Assembly (NCBI RefSeq): GCF_002808045.1 | Contig: NZ_CP025000.1 | Location: 248,001 to 312,000, forward strand | Direction: 5' to 3' | Origin: Idiomarina sp. X4 | GTDB taxonomy: Bacteria; Pseudomonadota; Gammaproteobacteria; Enterobacterales; Alteromonadaceae | DNA length: 64,000 bases | Shown: positions 59,922-64,000 of the stretch, in pieces | Layout: each line of letters begins with the position of its first letter | Position numbering within the stretch: position 1 is the stretch's first letter | The notes under the pieces: model-generated | The model's input: only the letters and a program-made list of their open reading frames with translations | Databases searched by the model: none | What the model was told of the DNA's origin: nothing | Translations under genes and position numbers: made by a program

Positions 59922-61704
59922 TTTCCGTCGATATCATCGCTATCACCGTCCAGCCTGGCTGCGGAATCAGCTCGCGCTCAGTAGTGAAAATATGCAGTTT
60001 TTCAGTTTCATCAATCGCAAACATTGGCAGCGCCCTTGTGCCATACTTTTGCTGATAGTCCGCAAAACTGAAGCTGTCTGTAATAGGCGTGGACTTAATT
60101 TTCGCGCCCTGAAAGTGAAGACTTGCTAACTTAGAGTAAGTCACACTCTCCCCAAATAAATTAAGGGTTTTACGGTAGCTTTCAGTGAGTTGATGACTTG
60201 CTCGGTAATCTTGCTCCCCACCATTTAAACCATGCACTTTATTCGACCCAAACCAGTCCTGGTAATACATTGAAACTAACGGGTTTAATTGTTTATAAGG
60301 TGACATGACCAGCAAACGTCCCAAGCCGGTTAAGTCGATATTATTCGATGCGTGCTCAGACGCCGGATTACCGAAGTACACTGGCAGGTTATCCATGCGA
60401 GCCAGTTTAATATTCTCCCAGTTGGTGTCAGCCAGGCGTACATTCACACCACTTTCCTGCAAAGCTTTACCCACTGCGCGTGCCATTTGGTTAGCCCCGA
60501 AAATTAAGAAGCCTTTTGCTGCTGGCTCCAGAAGCCCCAGCATTCTAGCCAATGGCTTAGCCGTTAAGCTTTGCAGTACTACTGTGGTCATAATGACCAC
60601 AAACACCAATGGCACAATAGCCGCCGCTTCCTGCCAGCCGGACTCTTCCATTTTTAAGGCAAAAAGTGCAGAAACCGCAGCTGCAACAATACCCCTGGGG
60701 GCAATCCAGGACAGTAGCACCTTATCTTTAAACCTGAGCTCTGTCCCTATTGCAGATAGCCAAACCGCCAGCGGGCGCACGGCAAATAAGATGATCGCGA
60801 TAAGAATAACTGCTGGCATACCTAACGCATCGAATTCAGAAAAATTCAGGCGAGCCGCCAGAATAATGAACAGCGCGGAAATAAGAAGCACACTGAGTGT
60901 TTCTTTGAATTCTAAAATTTCTTCCATATTCAGGTTGCGCGTATTCGCCATGACCATGCCCATAACCGTCACGGTTAACAAGCCCGATTCATGCTGAATC
61001 GCGTTCGATAACGCAAACACACCAAGAACAATGGTGAGGGTTGCCACATTTTGTAAATAATGTGGGAACCAACCACGGCCTAGCGCTAACCCAAGCATTC
61101 TTGCAGCGCCCCAACCTAACGCGAAGCCAATAGCCACTGTTGTTGCAAACGCTTGCAGCGCGTGCAAAAAGGCAGCGTCCTGACTGGCGATAATAAATTC
61201 ATAAACTAATACCGCCAGTAATGCCCCCAGCGGATCAATAATAATGCCTTCCCAGCGGAGAATGTTCGCCAGCTTATTAATAGGTCGAATAGATCGTATC
61301 ATTGGCTGAATAACAGTCGGACCGGTGACAACGACTAACGCACCAAAGAGCGCCGAGATCTCCCAGCCATACCCCATGATGAAGTGCGTTAGCACCGCAA
61401 TAACCACAAAAGTCACCAACATGCCGACACTGACCAGGTTAGTCACCATGCGGCCGTGCCCTCGTATTTCCTCAAACTTCAATGTCAAACTGCCTTCAAA
61501 CAGAATGACAGCAACCGATAAGGACACAAAAGGAAACAGCAAATCATCGAATAGCGCATCAGGGTTTAAAAGCCCCAGCGTCGGTCCAAGTACCAAGCCG
61601 CAGATAAGCAGCGGCAATATGGCTGGTAGTTTAATTCGCCAAGCCAACCATTGGCAGCTAATGGACAGCACACCAATTAACGCTAACAATGATAATTCCG
61701 ACAT
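59884..61704 (-). CDS. Cation:proton antiporter with RCK/TrkA-N domain
   Basis: A 606-residue CPA-family Na+(K+)/H+ antiporter. The membrane part (about 1-390) has twelve or so helices and motifs such as GPTVIQPMIRS and WEGIIIDPLGALLAVL, where the conserved aspartate carries the ion. The C-terminal cytoplasmic portion (about 395-520) is a TrkA-N nucleotide-binding domain (GFLIFGANQMARAVGKAL) for ligand gating. It overlaps the downstream pqiA gene by 38 bases. Na+ extrusion would complement the Na+-NQR in the same region, as an inference. Family name beyond CPA1/NhaP-type is not assigned. Confidence 0.88.
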   Translation of the reverse strand: MSELSLLALIGVLSISCQWLAWRIKLPAILPLLICGLVLGPTLGLLNPDALFDDLLFPFVSLSVAVILFEGSLTLKFEEIRGHGRMVTNLVSVGMLVTFVVIAVLTHFIMGYGWEISALFGALVVVTGPTVIQPMIRSIRPINKLANILRWEGIIIDPLGALLAVLVYEFIIASQDAAFLHALQAFATTVAIGFALGWGAARMLGLALGRGWFPHYLQNVATLTIVLGVFALSNAIQHESGLLTVTVMGMVMANTRNLNMEEILEFKETLSVLLISALFIILAARLNFSEFDALGMPAVILIAIILFAVRPLAVWLSAIGTELRFKDKVLLSWIAPRGIVAAAVSALFALKMEESGWQEAAAIVPLVFVVIMTTVVLQSLTAKPLARMLGLLEPAAKGFLIFGANQMARAVGKALQESGVNVRLADTNWENIKLARMDNLPVYFGNPASEHASNNIDLTGLGRLLVMSPYKQLNPLVSMYYQDWFGSNKVHGLNGGEQDYRASHQLTESYRKTLNLFGESVTYSKLASLHFQGAKIKSTPITDSFSFADYQQKYGTRALPMFAIDETEKLHIFTTERELIPQPGWTVIAMISTESDESESEKSNTN

Positions 61705-61794
61705 AAATTCTCCGCATATAGACAGTCGTTTTTAGAATAGCAGAAGCTAAGTTATTGACTACCCGCAAATTGAAAATTTGGATGACACATTTCA

Positions 61795-61813
61795 AATGAG
61801 AATGGCTATCATT
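61795..61813. promoter_or_regulatory. Fur box upstream of fbpA
   Basis: AATGAGAATGGCTATCATT matches AATGATAATNATTATCATT at 15 or more of 18 defined positions. It covers the -35 region of the fbpA promoter, so iron-bound Fur would repress transport when iron is plentiful. It may also face the divergent antiporter gene. Confidence 0.8.
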
Positions 61814-61825
61814 ATTCATCTGTTC

Positions 61826-61834
61826 TGATATAAT
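61826..61834 (+). promoter_or_regulatory. Extended -10 promoter of fbpA
   Basis: TG-A-TATAAT (61826-61834) is a perfect extended -10; there is no good -35 at 17 bases, consistent with extended -10 use. It lies 16 bases from the Fur box. Confidence 0.6.
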
Positions 61835-61876
61835 CAAGCGAAATTCATCGAACGTTCGTATAGAGGTCAAAAGGAT

Positions 61877-62902
61877 ATGCGCAAGTTAAATCGCTTACTC
61901 ACGGTTATTGCTGCGACTTCTGCGACACTGGTGTCATTCACTAGCGCCGCTGCTGAAGTCAATATTTACTCAGCACGTAAAGAAGCTTTAATTAAACCCG
62001 TTTTAGAGCAATTCACCGAAAAAACCGGCATTGAAGTGAATTTGTTAACCGGTAAAGCCGATGCTTTATTGGCTCGTTTAGGCTCTGAGGGTGAAAACAC
62101 ACCTGCTGACTTATTCTTAACGGTTGACGCTGGAGCCTTGTACCGCGCTGTTGAAGCCGATGCATTTCAGCCTCTTAACTCAAAATTAGTGGAAAAAGCA
62201 GTGCCGGAGCACTTCCGCTCGAAAGACAACTTATGGTTCGGTTTAAGCCTTCGCGCGCGCCCTATTTTTTATTCGCCAGAGCGTGTTAACCCGGAAAAGC
62301 TTGAGTCTTATCTTAGCCTTGCTGACGAACAATGGGACGACCGCATTTGTATTCGCTCGTCCAACAACTTGTATAACCAGTCACTGGTTGCTGCATTGAT
62401 TGAGCATCACGGCGCAGAAAAAACAGAAGCCTGGGCTGAGGACTTTGTTAGCAACTTTGCCCGCAAACCCGTCGGCGGCGACAGAGATCAAATTAAAGGC
62501 GTTGCCTACGGTGTCTGCGATATCGCAGTAGCAAACACTTACTACTTCGGGCATATGCTGAACTCAGACGATGCCGATGAGCGCGAAGCTGCACAAAAAG
62601 TGAAAATTTTCTGGCCAGCCCAAGATGCGCAGGGAGCTCACGTTAATGTATCGGGCATCGGTATTACCAAGCACGCAAAAAATGTTGACGAAGCTCAAAA
62701 GCTTATCGAGTTTTTGGTCTCTGAAGAATCACAAAAATGGTATGCTCAGGCCAATTATGAATACCCGGTTCGAGACGGTGTTGAGTGGAGCGAAACACTT
62801 CAAAAATGGGGTGAATTCAAGCAGGACGACATTTCAATGGACGTTCTGGGTGAGAACAACGGTGAAGCCGTACGTTTAATGAACCGTGCCGGCTGGCGTT
62901 AA
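61877..62902 (+). CDS. fbpA: Fe(III) ABC transporter periplasmic binding protein
   Basis: A 341-residue FbpA/FutA/IdiA-type ferric-binding protein. A signal peptide ends at AAA-E (about 26). The mature start VNIYSARKE and the tyrosine ligands expected in VANTYYFGHML near 218-228 fit the ferric-ion group that uses tyrosines to bind iron. AAAAGGAT ends directly at the ATG. The Fur box and extended -10 promoter upstream support iron. It is followed after 21 bases by the permease gene. Confidence 0.93.
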   Translation: MRKLNRLLTVIAATSATLVSFTSAAAEVNIYSARKEALIKPVLEQFTEKTGIEVNLLTGKADALLARLGSEGENTPADLFLTVDAGALYRAVEADAFQPLNSKLVEKAVPEHFRSKDNLWFGLSLRARPIFYSPERVNPEKLESYLSLADEQWDDRICIRSSNNLYNQSLVAALIEHHGAEKTEAWAEDFVSNFARKPVGGDRDQIKGVAYGVCDIAVANTYYFGHMLNSDDADEREAAQKVKIFWPAQDAQGAHVNVSGIGITKHAKNVDEAQKLIEFLVSEESQKWYAQANYEYPVRDGVEWSETLQKWGEFKQDDISMDVLGENNGEAVRLMNRAGWR

Positions 62903-62923
62903 TTTAAGCATGGAGTGTACTGC

Positions 62924-64000
62924 ATGAGCCGTGGCACGCTGTTACTTTTTGCCGTGGCGGTATTAATAGGGCTACCGCTTATTGTGGTGGCCCTATCTTT
63001 ATTGAATCCGCAGTGGGATATTCTTTCTCACCTTTGGCAAACCGTCATTCCTGAGTACATTAGCCACTCGCTTATTTTACTGATTTGCGTTGGGCTGGGT
63101 GTCACTGTGCTAGGCGTCAGTACAGCCTGGTGTATCAGCCAGTATGATTTTCCCGGCTGGCGTTATTTGAGCTGGGGATTGCTGTTGCCACTGGCCATGC
63201 CCGCGTACATAACCGCTTACACCTACACTGGCTTGCTTGACTACGCTGGGCCGGTTCAACAGCTCATTCGTCAAGTGTTCAACGTATCCATTGGTGACTA
63301 CTGGTTTCCAAATATCCGCAGTTTAGGCGGCGCGGTTTTCGTCCTCTGTGTCGTCCTTTACCCTTACGTGTATCTCATTACTCGCGCCGCATTTATGCAG
63401 CAGTCAACGGCCGCTTTTGAAAGTGCCAGAACGCTCGGCGCAGGCTCGTTCAAGAGCTTCTGGCGAGTAGCTATGCCGTTGGCTCGCCCGGCTATCGCAA
63501 CCGGCGTTACTCTGGCATTAATGGAAACACTGGCTGACTACGGCACTATGGAATACTTCGGCGTCACCGTTTTTACCACTGGCATCTTCAGAACCTGGTA
63601 TGGCATTGGCGACGCTCAGGGCGCATTGCAGTTATCGGCTCTGCTACTGATATTCGTCATTGTATTAATCATGATTGAACGCTACTCGCGCCGCAGAGCC
63701 CGTTTTTACCAGCAACGCTCGTCAAACCGCACGCCACAGCGACGCCCACTAAAGGGCTGGCGTGCCGGCCTCGCGTCGTTCATCTGCTGGCTGCCGGTCA
63801 TTTTAGGTTTTCTTATTCCTGCGTCGCAATTACTGTGGTGGTCTGTTGAAAAGTCGGATATTTGGCTTGAGGCGTCTTTCTGGGTATTAACAGGCAATAC
63901 ACTCTGGTTAGGCCTACTGGCCGCCTGTATTACCGTATTATTGGCCTTGTGGTTGGCTTATGGTCGCCGCCGCCATCCAACTCGTCCATTGCGCGCCGCC
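62924..64000 (+). CDS. fbpB: Fe(III) ABC transporter permease, partial at window edge
   Basis: The frame is open from ATG 62924 to the last base (359 codons), so its C-terminus lies outside the window. It encodes many hydrophobic helices, the first beginning MSRGTLLLFAVAVLIGLPLIVV, and the ABC-permease EAA loop in SARTLGAGSFKSFWRVAMPL at about residues 167-186. Two fused permease halves are typical for FbpB-type ferric transporters of about 530-550 residues, so about two thirds is visible. A GGAG lies 8-9 bases before the ATG. An ATPase (fbpC) would be expected beyond the edge. Confidence 0.92.
   Translation, partial: MSRGTLLLFAVAVLIGLPLIVVALSLLNPQWDILSHLWQTVIPEYISHSLILLICVGLGVTVLGVSTAWCISQYDFPGWRYLSWGLLLPLAMPAYITAYTYTGLLDYAGPVQQLIRQVFNVSIGDYWFPNIRSLGGAVFVLCVVLYPYVYLITRAAFMQQSTAAFESARTLGAGSFKSFWRVAMPLARPAIATGVTLALMETLADYGTMEYFGVTVFTTGIFRTWYGIGDAQGALQLSALLLIFVIVLIMIERYSRRRARFYQQRSSNRTPQRRPLKGWRAGLASFICWLPVILGFLIPASQLLWWSVEKSDIWLEASFWVLTGNTLWLGLLAACITVLLALWLAYGRRRHPTRPLRAA

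Noticed and set aside
60305..60997. Plus-strand 230-residue frame
   Set aside because: It lies antisense within the antiporter's coding region, which has clear membrane and TrkA-N motifs; no start context or family match.
1..64000. tRNA, rRNA, CRISPR, insertion sequence, prophage or conjugative element
   Set aside because: I found no CCA-ending cloverleaf, repeat-spacer array, transposase or phage gene. Gene content is uniformly chromosomal core.

Overview
The window looks like a chromosomal core segment of a marine gammaproteobacterium of the Alteromonadales type, most like Idiomarina (inference). The reasons are a full Na+-pumping NADH:quinone reductase operon, FabV, a fabB-pdxB-asd-fimV-truA-accD-folC-dedD-cvpA-purF gene order as in Vibrio/Shewanella relatives, mnmC-yfcL-fldB, and many exported or cytosolic peptidases together with an arginine catabolic gene, which suggests growth on proteins and amino acids. 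No rRNA, tRNA, CRISPR array, prophage or insertion sequence is visible.

Layout. 1-3.5 kb: the tail of a plus-strand gene, a TadE-like pilus protein whose start codon sits inside a highly structured, terminator-containing leader, and topA. 3.8-5.2 kb: astB. 5.2-16.8 kb: a ten-gene minus-strand cluster running fabB, pdxB, asd, fimV, truA, accD, folC, dedD, cvpA, purF, combining fatty-acid, PLP, lysine/threonine-family, folate and purine synthesis with tRNA modification and a polar pilus/hub protein. 16.9-22 kb: mnmC, yfcL, fldB and an exported zinc metalloprotease. 22-28.8 kb: an acyl-CoA thioesterase, a dipeptidyl-peptidase IV-like enzyme, a histidine-rich TonB receptor under a very good Zur box (probable zinc uptake), and an M28 lipoprotein peptidase. 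28.9-34.9 kb: an OlsF-like two-domain ornithine-lipid synthase, lpxH, ppiB, cysS and an M17 aminopeptidase. 34.9-43.5 kb: a Yip1 membrane protein, miaE, a dicarboxylate/amino acid symporter, sohB, a VolA/Pla-1-type lipase lipoprotein, yciK and a Ycf48-like beta-propeller protein.

43.4-54.5 kb: a 703-residue fusion of cysteine desulfurase, a degenerate persulfide-dioxygenase-like domain and rhodanese; then nqrM, apbE and nqrFEDCBA read on the minus strand; fabV and bolA. 54.6-64 kb: an unknown lipoprotein, a Wzi-type outer-membrane protein, a pqiABC lipid-transport set translationally linked to a Na+/H+ antiporter with an RCK domain, and a Fur-box-controlled ferric iron ABC transporter (fbpA complete, fbpB cut by the window edge).

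The most unusual items are the desulfurase/MBL/rhodanese fusion beside the nqr operon, the structured leader or small RNA in front of the TadE gene, and the Zur-controlled His-rich receptor. Everything else is a well-known family. Starts were moved inward from the longest open frame for cvpA, the thioesterase, the S9 peptidase, the M28 peptidase, ppiB, the Yip1 protein, sohB, apbE and nqrA, because ribosome sites and family N-termini fit better there.
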